Source of the DNA: Pontibacter rufus
GTDB taxonomy: Bacteria > Bacteroidota > Bacteroidia > Cytophagales > Hymenobacteraceae
Reading direction: 5' to 3'
Assembly: GCF_015694705.1 (NCBI RefSeq)
Contig: NZ_JADQDR010000012.1
Location: 104,845-168,844, forward strand
Length of the DNA: 64,000 bases
The notes under the pieces were generated by a model that worked only from the letters and a program-made list of their open reading frames with translations, had not been told where the DNA came from and did no database searches. Each line of letters begins with the position of its first letter. Position 1 is the stretch's first letter. Of the stretch, positions 8,823-18,222 are shown in pieces. The position numbers and the translations under genes are program-made.

Positions 8823-9539
8823 ATGAAACAACCCGGCACCTTGTACCTCATCCCCACCATACTTGCCGACGGTACAGCCGATCTGGTAATCTCACCGCAG
8901 GTAAAGGACACCGTACGGCACCTTACCTACTTTATTGTGGAGAACCTGCGCACTGCACGCCGTTATGTGAAAAGCATTTGCCCGGAACTGGTAATTGAGC
9001 AGCTGCAATTTATGCAGGTAGACAAAGAGGCTACGCCTGCCGAGGTACAGGCTTCGCTGAGGCCGCTGCTGGAGAAAGGTATAGATGCCGGCATCATTTC
9101 GGAAGCCGGTTGCCCGGGCGTGGCCGACCCCGGCGCAGAGGTGGTAAAGTATGCACACCAGCACAGTATAAAAGTGGTGCCCTTTGCCGGACCATCGGCT
9201 ATACTTTTAAGTTTGATGGCCAGTGGCTTTAACGGGCAACAGTTCGCTTTCCATGGTTACCTGCCAATTGAGAAGCATGAAAGGCTGCAGGCATTGCGCC
9301 AGCTGGAAAAAGAGATGCAGCAGCGCAACCAGACACAGATTTTTATGGAAACGCCCTACCGCAACAACAAACTGCTGGAGGATGTAATCGCGACGCTGCA
9401 CTCCGAAACAAAACTCTGCATCGCTGCCAACATCACCTCACCTGAACACGAATTTATCCGAACCAAAAGTATCAGCCAGTGGCGCGGCCATCTGCCCGAT
9501 ATACATAAACAACCGGCAGTATTCTTGATTTATAAGTAA
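8823..9539 (+). CDS. SAM-dependent methyltransferase, RsmI-like (tetrapyrrole methylase fold)
   Basis: The 238-residue protein starts GTLYLIPTILADG and has VENLRTARRYVKSI, the SAM-site segment ISEAGCPGVADPGAEVV near residues 94-110 and VVPFAGPSAILLSLMASG near 119-136, all found in RsmI, which methylates the 2'-O of C1402 in 16S rRNA. RsmI is normally about 280 residues; this one lacks the C-terminal extension and is closer to the shorter Bacteroidota paralogues annotated only as SAM methyltransferases. The substrate is therefore uncertain: rRNA is the best guess. It is preceded by repeat DNA and followed by a strong terminator at 9659. Confidence 0.8.
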   Translation: MKQPGTLYLIPTILADGTADLVISPQVKDTVRHLTYFIVENLRTARRYVKSICPELVIEQLQFMQVDKEATPAEVQASLRPLLEKGIDAGIISEAGCPGVADPGAEVVKYAHQHSIKVVPFAGPSAILLSLMASGFNGQQFAFHGYLPIEKHERLQALRQLEKEMQQRNQTQIFMETPYRNNKLLEDVIATLHSETKLCIAANITSPEHEFIRTKSISQWRGHLPDIHKQPAVFLIYK

Positions 9540-9658
9540 GCTTGCTATCCGAATTTAAACAGCAAGATCTCAGTTATATGTTAGTTGAGGCTCTTACTGT
9601 TTTATTGCTATAAACTAAATATAAACCATCCCGAATCTTTTGAGAAGTATAAAAGCAC

Positions 9659-9690
9659 AAAAAGCGCCTTAGATTACTAAGGCGCTTTTT
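9659..9690. terminator. Bidirectional terminator between the methyltransferase gene and susD
   Basis: A perfect 14-bp stem (AAAAAGCGCCTTAG and its complement) with the loop ATTA, flanked by A and T runs on both strands. It can stop transcription from both convergent genes. The rest of the 9540-9843 gap shows nothing recognisable. Confidence 0.85.
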
Positions 9691-9843
9691 ATGTCTGTCT
9701 ATTGATGGTGTTCCAGTACTTCGATACCCTCTTTTAGTAGCTAAGTGTAGCTTTTGTAAAGTTCGGGATGATTCATATTCTTCGATGAAGAAGACTATTC
9801 TCTAGTACTCTGATCCATCTGTTTCTATTAACAATAAAGACTG

Positions 9844-11331
9844 TTAATAAATATCCCACCAGGTTTTAACACCTTTGGAATTCTTCCCAAGTAAATCTAT
9901 TGCAGCTTGGTAGCTTTCACCATTTAGTGCAGCTTCAGTAACTGGATACGACATACGCTCCGGAACTAAAGTAACATCCGGATCCGTAGAGCCACCAATG
10001 GGAGCTACAAAAATTTCTTCTCCGGTATATGGGTCTTCAAAATCCAGGCGAAGGCGTTCCAGCCATGCTTGGATACCCTGTGTATACATTGCAATCCACT
10101 TCTGAGAACCAATAGCATCTTTCCATTCTGCTGCAACATAAGGCACTCTTGCGATATAGTTGTTAGCCTCATCTTCGCTTAAGTTCGCGAATGCGAAAGA
10201 AGCTTTTATACCCTTTTGGTAATGTTCTTCAGCGGTGCCTGTTATACCTACGCTAAGATTACGGGCAGCAATCTCTGCCAGCATAAATTCAACCTCAGAA
10301 TAATCAAGTAAAATTGTTGGAGCCTGAGCACCAATAGCATACACGCTTGGCAAGCTTACCACAGTTTGATCACCATTAGAATTACGCTCATCACCTTGCT
10401 TCAAACCATAAAGTTCCCCAACATAGGCATTAGGATCTGTCGATAAAGGCTGCGCGTATACTGGCAAACGCGGATCGTTATACTTTTTGAGGTAGTTCAC
10501 AAACGTGGCCGACATAGAAAAATCTACTCTACTCTTAAAGGCCTCATTAATCGGATTGTTATTTGGAGGACTCGATAACCACCGGAATAAAGCGCTTTCT
10601 TCGTTAGAAGATATGATACCACCATTAGCCGGATCAAGCGACTTCCTGATTGCTTCAGTTGCTGCTGCCTCATCAGCGTCTATCATACGAAGTGCTATAC
10701 GCATACGCAGAGAGTTAGCAAACTTCTTCCACAAAGCGACGTTTCCGCTGTATACGATATCACCTGATGTAAATCCTGGCTTTGTTACATCCAGAATTGC
10801 AATTTGCTTTTCCAGATCAGCTAATAAGCCAGCATATACTTCAGGACCTGAATCGTATTTAGGTGTGGCATTGTCCGGATCTAAAGCTTCTGAATATGGA
10901 ATCGGTCCACCGTAGATATCAGACAAGTAATGGTATGTCATAATCTGGAATATCTCAGCTATAGCGACTTGATTCTCAGATCCGTTCTGATTGCTCTCTG
11001 CTGCTAGCTTCTGCGCCTCCTGCAATTCTCTTAATACATCGGCATAAAATGTATTCCACATGGTCTGGTTAACTCCTTCACGTATTTTATAGCGGCTTTC
11101 GTCGGTATAGTACGTTGAGGACCAGTATTGTGCATAGTACATTCCCATACGTCCATTGTTCCACTCGTCACCAATATTATCGGCGAAGTTGTATTGAGCT
11201 GTGGCAAACAGCTGCCCGGCAGAGGCTTCTGCCGGCTGGTTAGGGCTCACGTTCATCTCCTCAAAATCTTTTGTACAGGACATGAAAGAGAGCAAGGCCG
11301 CCCCAAGCAATATTTTATTATATGACTTCAT
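9844..11331 (-). CDS. SusD/RagB-family outer-membrane lipoprotein
   Basis: The 495-residue surface lipoprotein that caps a SusC transporter and binds its nutrient. With the ATG at 11331 it has a short signal peptide and lipobox ending LLSFMSC, Cys19. The mature start CTKDFEEMNVSPNQP is typical of the nutrient-binding SusD subgroup. TPR-like helices follow, with the conserved segment YHYLSDIYGGPIPYSEAL near 140-160 and VMLAEIAARNLS-type motif (here VEFMLAEIAARNLS) near 340. A TTG at 11355, two bases after the susC stop, would add eight residues before the signal and is less likely. Together with the upstream gene it forms a TonB-dependent uptake pair; the substrate is not evident. Confidence 0.93.
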   Translation of the reverse strand: MKSYNKILLGAALLSFMSCTKDFEEMNVSPNQPAEASAGQLFATAQYNFADNIGDEWNNGRMGMYYAQYWSSTYYTDESRYKIREGVNQTMWNTFYADVLRELQEAQKLAAESNQNGSENQVAIAEIFQIMTYHYLSDIYGGPIPYSEALDPDNATPKYDSGPEVYAGLLADLEKQIAILDVTKPGFTSGDIVYSGNVALWKKFANSLRMRIALRMIDADEAAATEAIRKSLDPANGGIISSNEESALFRWLSSPPNNNPINEAFKSRVDFSMSATFVNYLKKYNDPRLPVYAQPLSTDPNAYVGELYGLKQGDERNSNGDQTVVSLPSVYAIGAQAPTILLDYSEVEFMLAEIAARNLSVGITGTAEEHYQKGIKASFAFANLSEDEANNYIARVPYVAAEWKDAIGSQKWIAMYTQGIQAWLERLRLDFEDPYTGEEIFVAPIGGSTDPDVTLVPERMSYPVTEAALNGESYQAAIDLLGKNSKGVKTWWDIY

Positions 11332-11356
11332 TTTTAATTGATTTAAGATTTTCAAA

Positions 11357-14300
11357 CTACAATCCCAGCGTTAATGTAAATCCATAAGAGCGAACTGATG
11401 GCAATGCACCACCTTCTAGGCCCTGAACGTTGGTGATAGAGTTTGTGATGTTTGATGGATCAACATGCTTCGAGTTAGAATCAATCAGCCATAAGTTTCT
11501 ACCAACCAGTGCCAGTCTGATATTATTGAAAGGCGTTTTGCCAATAACGTTTGTTGGCAGGCTATAACCCAAACTTACTTCACGGAGGTAAATATAGCTC
11601 GCATCTACAATATCCGCAGCGTTTATAAAGTATCCTCCGTTAGAGAAGAAATGATCCTGCGCATCTAATACAACATCATTAGGCGTACCATCTTCCTGAT
11701 AACCAGGAGCGATGATACCATTCTCGCGAATATCTCCTTCTGCAGTTTCTTCCAGGATACCGGAGCTATGCCCCCACATTTGTGTTGTAGAAAAGAAGTC
11801 GCCACCTTTCTGGAATTCAATAAGTGCGGATAAGGCTACTCCTTTATAATTAAAGGTGTTGGTTATACCTCCCGTGTAATCAGGCAATACTGATCCAATC
11901 ACTTCTTGCTCATCAGATCGGATATAGTAACCATCTTCATCTACCAGTTTTCTACCCTGATCATCGTATGTGTAGTTATAACCAACAATCGAGCCAAAGG
12001 ATTCGCCTTCACGGGCCTGAAGCTGAACAGCAAAAGGAGCGTTAGCTATGATATAAATCTTCTGATCTTCTGTAAGCTCAACAACCTCGTTCTTGTTTTT
12101 AGCCCAGTTTACAATAATGTCCCAGCTAAAGTTATCGGTTCTGACAGGTGTTCCATTAAGACTAAGCTCAACTCCTTTATTTTCCACTAATCCAGCATTT
12201 ACGAATTTAAAGGTATAGCCTGTAGCTGCTGAGCGGCTTAATGGAAGAATCTGATTCTTAGTTTTTCTGTCGTAATAAGAGGCATTCAGTCCTATTCTAT
12301 CATCTAAGCCACGTAATTCTAAACCAACTTCATACTCTGTGGTAATTTCTGGCTTAAGCTCCGGGTTAGGAAGTGTGTTTGGTACAGACACCCTTGAATC
12401 ATTTCCGAAAGGCTGTCTTAACTGATATGTCAGCAAGGTATTATAAGGATCTGTGTCATTACCTACCTGTGCTACAGCAGCGCGAACTTTGGCAAAATTT
12501 AGCCATGATGCGCTGATTAAATCTGTGAACACGTAAGAAAGGGAAGCCGCTGGGTAGAAGTAAGAATTATTTTCTACTGGCAACGTGGAAGACCAGTCGT
12601 TACGAGCACTTAAATCCAAGTACACCATGTCGTTATACCCTAAGGATGCGCTTGCAAACAAAGAGTTGATCTGCTTCTCATACTTCTCATCTTCTATAGT
12701 TGGTCGGCCTACTGATGCCCCTAAATTATATACATCGGAGCTTAGTCCATCCACAGTAGAGCCACTAAAGATTTGACGACTACGCGTCATCCTATTCCCA
12801 CCCACAAAGGCATTTAACGAGAACGATTCAGATAAATCCTTATTGAAGTTCAGCAAACCCTGGATGTTATTTTCCATGAAGTTCAGCTTAAACAGGGTGT
12901 AATCAGGAATAGCCTGGGAGCCAATAGCAATCCGCTCTTCCTGGGTTTCTGAGTAAGTATCGGTTGAAACTCTTACATCTGCACTCAGGTAATCCGTTAG
13001 CTTATAGTTAGCTGATATGTTACCAAATACACGGTCCCGGCCATCATTCTGAAAGTTTTTATAACGCACCCAGTATGGATTGTCTGTAAACCGTGGCGCC
13101 TGAATATTCCATGCTGTACGGTTCCAGGATAACTGTGAACCATCATACTCCAGCATATAGTTTTTCATGCGATCATTATCCCATTGCCTCTGGCCGAATT
13201 CAGTAAACTGTAGCATTACGTTGTTGCCATCGTATCCTGTTCCGGGGCGGCCTTTTGCTTCGTGCGTTACATAATTGGCACTGGCAGAAACATTTAGTTT
13301 CTCACTTAATTTATAGGCACCATTAAAGCCTACATTGTGGCGTACAAGTTTAGAGTTAGGCAGAATAAAGTTCTGATCCAGATTTGAGTAAGACAAACGG
13401 AAAGAGCCCTTCTCATTTGCACCATCTAACGCTATAGAATTCGTTAATGTAGTTCCTGTTTCAAAAAAATCACGAATATTATCCGGATGAGCTTCCCATG
13501 TAGCTAACTCTCCGAAGTTTGGATTGTTCTTATCTCTATCCCAGCTCCAAAATGCCCTGTACTGCTGGCCTTCATATTTTGGCCCCCAGGATTCGTCCAC
13601 TCCATAATCAGCTAATAAATCATAGCTTCCTTTACCGTCGCCATCATCATAAAAACCCTGTCTTCCCTCGGGAAAGGCTTCGGGGTGCTCGTTGTAATAT
13701 AGCTTATCAAAGCCATATCCACCGCCATACTTATTCTGATATTCCGGCAGTTTATAAACCTGATCTAAGGTAAGGCCAAAGTTATAGGTAACACCTATAC
13801 CATTTTTATTTGCTGTTCCTTTTTTAGTGGTAATTACGATTACACCGTTCGCGCCACGGCTACCATACAATGCTGTAGCAGCTGCACCTTTCAGCACCGT
13901 AACTTCTGCAATATCATTCGGATTGATGTCCTGGATAGCACTACCATAGTCGTATCCACCGGCACCACGCTGCTGGTCTGTATTATTCGTATTGGAGTTT
14001 TCGATAGGAACACCATCCACTACAAACAGGGCATTGTTATTACCAGTAATAGAACTTACACCGCGCATCGTTATTTTGGAGGAACCGCCCATAGCGCCAG
14101 AGTTAACGCCCACCTGAACACCCGCAACTTTACCGGCAAGAGAGTTTACAATATTAGTTTCCCGCACATTGCTTACTGCCCCTCCATCTATAGTTTGAGC
14201 AGAGTACCCAATTGATCTTTCCTCTCTTGGCACACCCAGTGCTGTTACAACTACCTCCTGCAATTGCTCTGTATCGCGCGGCAGCGCTACATCAAGTGTT

Positions 14301-14569
14301 GTTGCATTGCCAACCGCCCGCTCAACATTGGTATAACCGATATACCGGAATTCCAGCGTGTTGCTTCCTGAGGGTACATTTATAGTATAAGTACCATCTG
14401 CTCCGGTGGCTGTGCCCACTGTAGTACCCTGCACCAAAACCGTAACCCCAGGTAGCGGCTGATTTGTGACGGCGTCCGTTACCGTACCGGTAACGGTCCT
14501 TACCTGAGCCATAGCCTGTTGCAGCAGGGCGGTCATCAGGAAGAGACATAGAAATAGAATTTTTTTCAT
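11357..14569 (-). CDS. SusC/RagA-family TonB-dependent outer-membrane transporter
   Basis: A 1070-residue TonB-dependent receptor. A signal peptide (residues 1-21, ending QAMA) precedes a carboxypeptidase-regulatory-like beta domain (about 25-100, VTGTVTDAVTNQPLPGVTVL), a TonB box-like region EVVVTALGVPREER, the plug domain with the SusC signature VDGVPIEN and LKGAAATALYGSRGANGVI, and a long barrel ending in the aromatic residue pattern SYGFTLTLGL. Length is usual. Its product imports an oligomer bound by the SusD partner with energy from TonB-ExbBD. No polysaccharide-degrading enzyme, sigma/anti-sigma pair or sensor lies beside it, so the substrate could be glycan or peptide. By eye the region is more AT-rich than pdxJ-selD. 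Confidence 0.95.
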   Translation of the reverse strand: MKKILFLCLFLMTALLQQAMAQVRTVTGTVTDAVTNQPLPGVTVLVQGTTVGTATGADGTYTINVPSGSNTLEFRYIGYTNVERAVGNATTLDVALPRDTEQLQEVVVTALGVPREERSIGYSAQTIDGGAVSNVRETNIVNSLAGKVAGVQVGVNSGAMGGSSKITMRGVSSITGNNNALFVVDGVPIENSNTNNTDQQRGAGGYDYGSAIQDINPNDIAEVTVLKGAAATALYGSRGANGVIVITTKKGTANKNGIGVTYNFGLTLDQVYKLPEYQNKYGGGYGFDKLYYNEHPEAFPEGRQGFYDDGDGKGSYDLLADYGVDESWGPKYEGQQYRAFWSWDRDKNNPNFGELATWEAHPDNIRDFFETGTTLTNSIALDGANEKGSFRLSYSNLDQNFILPNSKLVRHNVGFNGAYKLSEKLNVSASANYVTHEAKGRPGTGYDGNNVMLQFTEFGQRQWDNDRMKNYMLEYDGSQLSWNRTAWNIQAPRFTDNPYWVRYKNFQNDGRDRVFGNISANYKLTDYLSADVRVSTDTYSETQEERIAIGSQAIPDYTLFKLNFMENNIQGLLNFNKDLSESFSLNAFVGGNRMTRSRQIFSGSTVDGLSSDVYNLGASVGRPTIEDEKYEKQINSLFASASLGYNDMVYLDLSARNDWSSTLPVENNSYFYPAASLSYVFTDLISASWLNFAKVRAAVAQVGNDTDPYNTLLTYQLRQPFGNDSRVSVPNTLPNPELKPEITTEYEVGLELRGLDDRIGLNASYYDRKTKNQILPLSRSAATGYTFKFVNAGLVENKGVELSLNGTPVRTDNFSWDIIVNWAKNKNEVVELTEDQKIYIIANAPFAVQLQAREGESFGSIVGYNYTYDDQGRKLVDEDGYYIRSDEQEVIGSVLPDYTGGITNTFNYKGVALSALIEFQKGGDFFSTTQMWGHSSGILEETAEGDIRENGIIAPGYQEDGTPNDVVLDAQDHFFSNGGYFINAADIVDASYIYLREVSLGYSLPTNVIGKTPFNNIRLALVGRNLWLIDSNSKHVDPSNITNSITNVQGLEGGALPSVRSYGFTLTLGL

Positions 14570-15436
14570 TGTGCTGTTAGTTTAAGTAAGTGTTTAATAG
14601 TAAAAAATAATAAAAAAGCCAGGAAGCCGGTGGTTAACTTCAACGGCAAACAGGTATACGATTCGTGTTGCCAGATATCTCTTTTTCGCCTTTTTGTCTG
14701 TAATGTGTTCACAGCCATAAATATATCGGAGAGTAAGATGCGCTGCTATAGGCGTTATGTAACATCACCTTCAAATTTGAACTGAAGCATGGCCATGTAC
14801 ATTCCTGCCTGAACAGCGGCTGTTTCGTCTTAAATTTTTCAAGAAATCCGCATCATTTTACCGTCTAACGCGTGCCGAAAGATAGAAATAATTATCTGCA
14901 AAAAAAAGAAAGCTGCATGCATAACAAACATAATCTCTTACAAAACAGAACCTTGCATGTAAGGCTAAAATTTAATATTTGAAAGGAAAAGAGGCGTTTA
15001 TCAAAATCAATCCTGCAGCATCATTTTACTTAGCAAATGCTGATTTGGAATGTGAGCACCCCGGGTTCCCTGCACTTAAACTGGTTAATATGATTATATT
15101 CAGAGGCAAAGGTTTGCTACCAATAGGTACCACCATCATGTTGTAGAAGTATGCCTGGCTTCAGCCTTTAAGAAGACGGGCTATACCTTATGTGCCCTAT
15201 GCCACAGCACAGGCATCATCTTCTATATCAAGAAGTACTTACTCTCACTACTATACGGTTTTTGCTGTAATTTGTATACTATCTTACCGTTATCCTGCTA
15301 CAAAATATCCTGCTTCTGCACAATTGCTTTGAGCGCTATACCTTGTATAAGTATAACCTAATTTTATCAAAATATAAAACAATACAAGCTGCTACAAATA
15401 AATGCAGCAGCTTGGAGCCAGAACAGGTTATACCTG
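14570..15436. other. 867-bp non-coding gap upstream of susC
   Basis: No convincing gene is found. The susC end is AT-rich leader DNA with a run AATAGTAAAAAATAATAA just before the start. A CAAACATA sequence at 14925-14932 fits a minus-strand -7 box (TATGTTTG) but has no good -33 partner. The feoB terminator lies at 15385-15414. Such a long upstream region may hold regulatory sequence for the SusC/D pair, but I recognise none. Confidence 0.4.
15385..15414 (-). terminator. Terminator of feoB
   Basis: The arms CAAGCTGCT and AGCAGCTTG form a 9-bp stem, followed on the minus strand by a T-rich tail (TATTGTTTTATATTTT). It lies 22 bases past the feoB stop. Confidence 0.6.
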
Positions 15437-17593
15437 CTATTTAAATATATGGTAGGTGATAAAGGCCATTACGTAGGCCAGTCCGCTCATGTATAGCAGT
15501 TGTGCCAGTGGCCAGGTCCAGCTCTTGGTTTCGCGGCGCACAATGGCCAGCGTGCTCACACACTGCATGGCAAAGAGGTAAAATATCATCAGCGAGAAGC
15601 CGCGGGCGGGCGTAAAGAACGGATCACCGTTGGCATCCTTCTCTGATAGGAGCTTCTCTTTGATGGTGGACACGTTCTCTTCTTCGCCTATACTATAGAT
15701 AGTAGAAATGGTGCCCACAAAAACTTCACGGGCGGCAAACGATGTCAGCAGGGCAATGCCTATCTTCCAGTCATACCCCAGCGGGCGGATAGCGGGCTCA
15801 ATGGTATGCCCGATAAGACCGGCGTAAGACGATTCCAGCTGATAGGAGGCAATTTTGTTTTCAGTCTGTTGCGGCGTCAGGTTCTTTACTTTTGCCTCGG
15901 CTATGGCCTGCTGCCGGGCCTGCTCAAAATTATCGCCCGGCCCGTACGAGGCCAGTACCCAAAGTATAACCGATATGGCTACAATTACTTTCCCGGCTTC
16001 AAACACGAAGGCTTTGCATTTTTCTACAATCGTGATGCCCACATTCTTCCAGCGCGGCATTTTGTACACCGGAAACTCCATGATAAAATAACTCCGCTCC
16101 CGCGCCTTCAAAATGGTTTTGAGCAGCAGTGCTGAGAAAATAGCCGCCAGAAAGCCAATCAGGTAAAGTGCCATCAGCACCAGCCCCTGCAGGTTCATAA
16201 AGCCGAAGTAGTATTTTTCCGGTACCACCAGCGCTATCAGTATGGTATACACGGGTATGCGCGCCGAACAGCTCATCAGGGGCGTCACAAAAATGGTGAT
16301 CATGCGATCTTTCCAGTTTTCGATGGTGCGGGCAGACATAATAGCCGGCACCGCACAGGCTACCCCGGAAATCAGCGGCACGATGCTCTTGCCGTTCAGC
16401 CCGAACTTGCGCATAATCCGGTCCATCATAAACGTGACCCGCGCCATATAACCCGTTTCCTCCAGTATGGCGATAAAGGCAAACAGAATGGCAATCTGCG
16501 GCACAAATACCAGCACGCCGCCGAGTCCTGCTATAATTCCCTCCGTCAGCAGATCTACCAGCGGACCATCAAAGCTTTGCTGAATAAGCCCGTTCAGGCC
16601 GGTTATCCCCACATCTATCAGCTCCATCGGGTAACTGGCCCAGGCAAAGATCGCCTGAAAGATAAGGAACAGGATGATAAAGAAAATCAGGTAGCCAAAC
16701 ACTTTGTGCGTCAATACCTGGTCAAGGCGGTTGCTGAATTTTTCGTCCTTGTCCACCCGCTCCACGCGCATCACATCCAGCAAAAGTGTGTTGATGCGGG
16801 CATAGCGGGCTATAATTTCGTCGGCCTGCTGCGCATTAGAATGAAAATCCAGGGTGCTTAGCAGGCTCTCCAGCCAGGCTTTATCTCCCTCTGATAGAAA
16901 CTTCAGGCTTTTACATTGATGCGCATAGTGCAGCGCCTGGTAATCGTTTTTGAGGTTAAACTGGCTGCGTATACTTTGCACCGCTGGCTTCAGCGCCTCT
17001 GGAATATCGTAGAAGCGGGTTTTAGGCGCCTCCAGTTGCTGCGACATGATGATTTTCAGGGCCGCCACGCCAATGCCTTTGCGGGCATTCATCGGGATAA
17101 TCGGCACGCCCAGTTCCCGGTGCAGGGCCGGCACATCAATTTTTATACCTTCCTGCTCTGCCACATCCACCATGTTGAGCGCCAGCACAGTCGGAATTTT
17201 CAGGTCGGCCAACTGGGTGTAGAGCAGCAGGTTCCGCTTCAGGTTAGAGGCATCGGCGGTAACCACCACCAGGTCGGGGAAGTGGCGCGACTCGGGGTCG
17301 TAAAGCAAGTCTATAATTACGCGCTCATCCAGTGACTTGGGGTACAGGCTATACGTGCCCGGCAGATCAATAATCTGTACTTTATGGGTGGGCGAAAGCT
17401 GGCAATACCCTGTTTTTTTATCGACCGTAACGCCCGGAAAGTTGCCTACTTTCTGGTTGAGGCCCGTCAGCTGGTTAAAGAGCGACGATTTACCGGAGTT
17501 CGGATTGCCGATCAGCGCAACTTTGGAGATGGATTGAGGAGCTACAGGCCGCTCGGTCTGTACTTCCTGCGGCTGAATCGTTACTATTGTCAT
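15437..17593 (-). CDS. feoB: Ferrous iron transporter FeoB
   Basis: FeoB is the GTP-dependent inner-membrane Fe(II) importer. The 718-residue protein has an N-terminal G domain with G1 IGNPNSGKSS at 29-37, switch I PGVTVDKKTG, G3 DLPGTYSL and G4 LNMVDVAE near 140, then the helical spacer, and from about residue 285 two Gate domains with eight or so membrane segments (GLGGVLVFVPQIAILFAFIA, the conserved ACAVPAIM stretch and TSFAAREVFVGTI). Length and motifs are complete. FeoA is encoded seven bases upstream, so the two form the usual feoAB operon. Confidence 0.96.
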   Translation of the reverse strand: MTIVTIQPQEVQTERPVAPQSISKVALIGNPNSGKSSLFNQLTGLNQKVGNFPGVTVDKKTGYCQLSPTHKVQIIDLPGTYSLYPKSLDERVIIDLLYDPESRHFPDLVVVTADASNLKRNLLLYTQLADLKIPTVLALNMVDVAEQEGIKIDVPALHRELGVPIIPMNARKGIGVAALKIIMSQQLEAPKTRFYDIPEALKPAVQSIRSQFNLKNDYQALHYAHQCKSLKFLSEGDKAWLESLLSTLDFHSNAQQADEIIARYARINTLLLDVMRVERVDKDEKFSNRLDQVLTHKVFGYLIFFIILFLIFQAIFAWASYPMELIDVGITGLNGLIQQSFDGPLVDLLTEGIIAGLGGVLVFVPQIAILFAFIAILEETGYMARVTFMMDRIMRKFGLNGKSIVPLISGVACAVPAIMSARTIENWKDRMITIFVTPLMSCSARIPVYTILIALVVPEKYYFGFMNLQGLVLMALYLIGFLAAIFSALLLKTILKARERSYFIMEFPVYKMPRWKNVGITIVEKCKAFVFEAGKVIVAISVILWVLASYGPGDNFEQARQQAIAEAKVKNLTPQQTENKIASYQLESSYAGLIGHTIEPAIRPLGYDWKIGIALLTSFAAREVFVGTISTIYSIGEEENVSTIKEKLLSEKDANGDPFFTPARGFSLMIFYLFAMQCVSTLAIVRRETKSWTWPLAQLLYMSGLAYVMAFITYHIFK

Positions 17594-17600
17594 GCGGATT

Positions 17601-17852
17601 TTACGGCTTCAGCAAAATGGTTTGGGCTTCGTCTAATCGCAGCGAGAGGGTGTAATCGTTTACGATAATGGTGATGGGATCGCCAAGCGGCGCACGGCTG
17701 TTCAGCTTTACTTCCGTACCCGGAATGCAACCCATTTCCAGCAGTTTCAGGCCCATCTCGGGGTCGTTCAGGCAACAGATCACGCCACGTTCTCCTATTT
17801 TCAGGTCGCGCACACTCTTCTGGCCCTTTCGTTCGTCCACCTTTTTTCGCAC
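17601..17852 (-). CDS. feoA: Ferrous iron transport accessory protein FeoA
   Basis: The 83-residue SH3-like FeoA protein is a small cytosolic partner of FeoB. It carries the family pattern SVRDLKIGERGVI, then LLEMGCIPGTEVKL, LGDPITIIVNDYTLSLR and a C-terminal EAQTILL. The reading frame begins with GTG at 17852; the lysine-rich first 13 residues are not conserved in the family, so a later start is possible but none with ATG is present. It leads the feoAB operon, and the MITE-like element lies upstream at 17965. Confidence 0.9.
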   Translation of the reverse strand: MRKKVDERKGQKSVRDLKIGERGVICCLNDPEMGLKLLEMGCIPGTEVKLNSRAPLGDPITIIVNDYTLSLRLDEAQTILLKP

Positions 17853-17964
17853 GTCTCGTTGTTTTTATTTAGACTACTTATAAACAACCGCAAGTTACAA
17901 GGTGTTTCACTTTAAAGCAAAAGATTTCAATTAATGTGCTATGGGGTTGATGTGCTGATGTGGA

Positions 17965-18204
17965 GATTCCTGTCGCAAGTGTAGCGGAGCGCAACTTATG
18001 ACGGTGCATAACAACAGAAGTTTGTAACTTCTTTGCTTTGCAAAAGCAAGTATAGCAATGGCCTGAACTATAGTTTATACTTCAGTAGATTAAAGTATAA
18101 ATCTGCTAAAGTATACTTTTCTGCTGCCGCAGAAAGCAAGTTGAAACCTTGCATCAATCATGTAAAGTCACAAGTTGCGCTCCGCTAAACTTGCGACAGA
18201 AATC
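17965..18204. mobile_element. MITE-like element, 240 bp with 33-bp terminal inverted repeats
   Basis: The left arm (17965-17997) contains TGTCGCAAGTGTAGCGGAGC and continues with GCAACTT; the right arm (18172-18204) is its inverse with only two mismatches. The interior has several smaller hairpins (AGAAGTTTGTAACTTCT, TTCTGCTGCCGCAGAA) and AAGTATA motifs but no open reading frame. The element fills almost the whole 370-bp gap between feoA and murF-alr, which are transcribed in the same direction (minus strand). The long inverted ends with no coding capacity match a miniature inverted-repeat element; target-site duplication is not obvious. Confidence 0.7.
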
Positions 18205-18222
18205 CCATCAACAATCAAAAAC

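Noticed and set aside
15091..15147. Short frame in the susC-feoB gap that looks like the start of a small membrane protein
   Set aside because: Only 18 codons; reading on in other frames gives no continuous protein, so a decayed gene cannot be supported.
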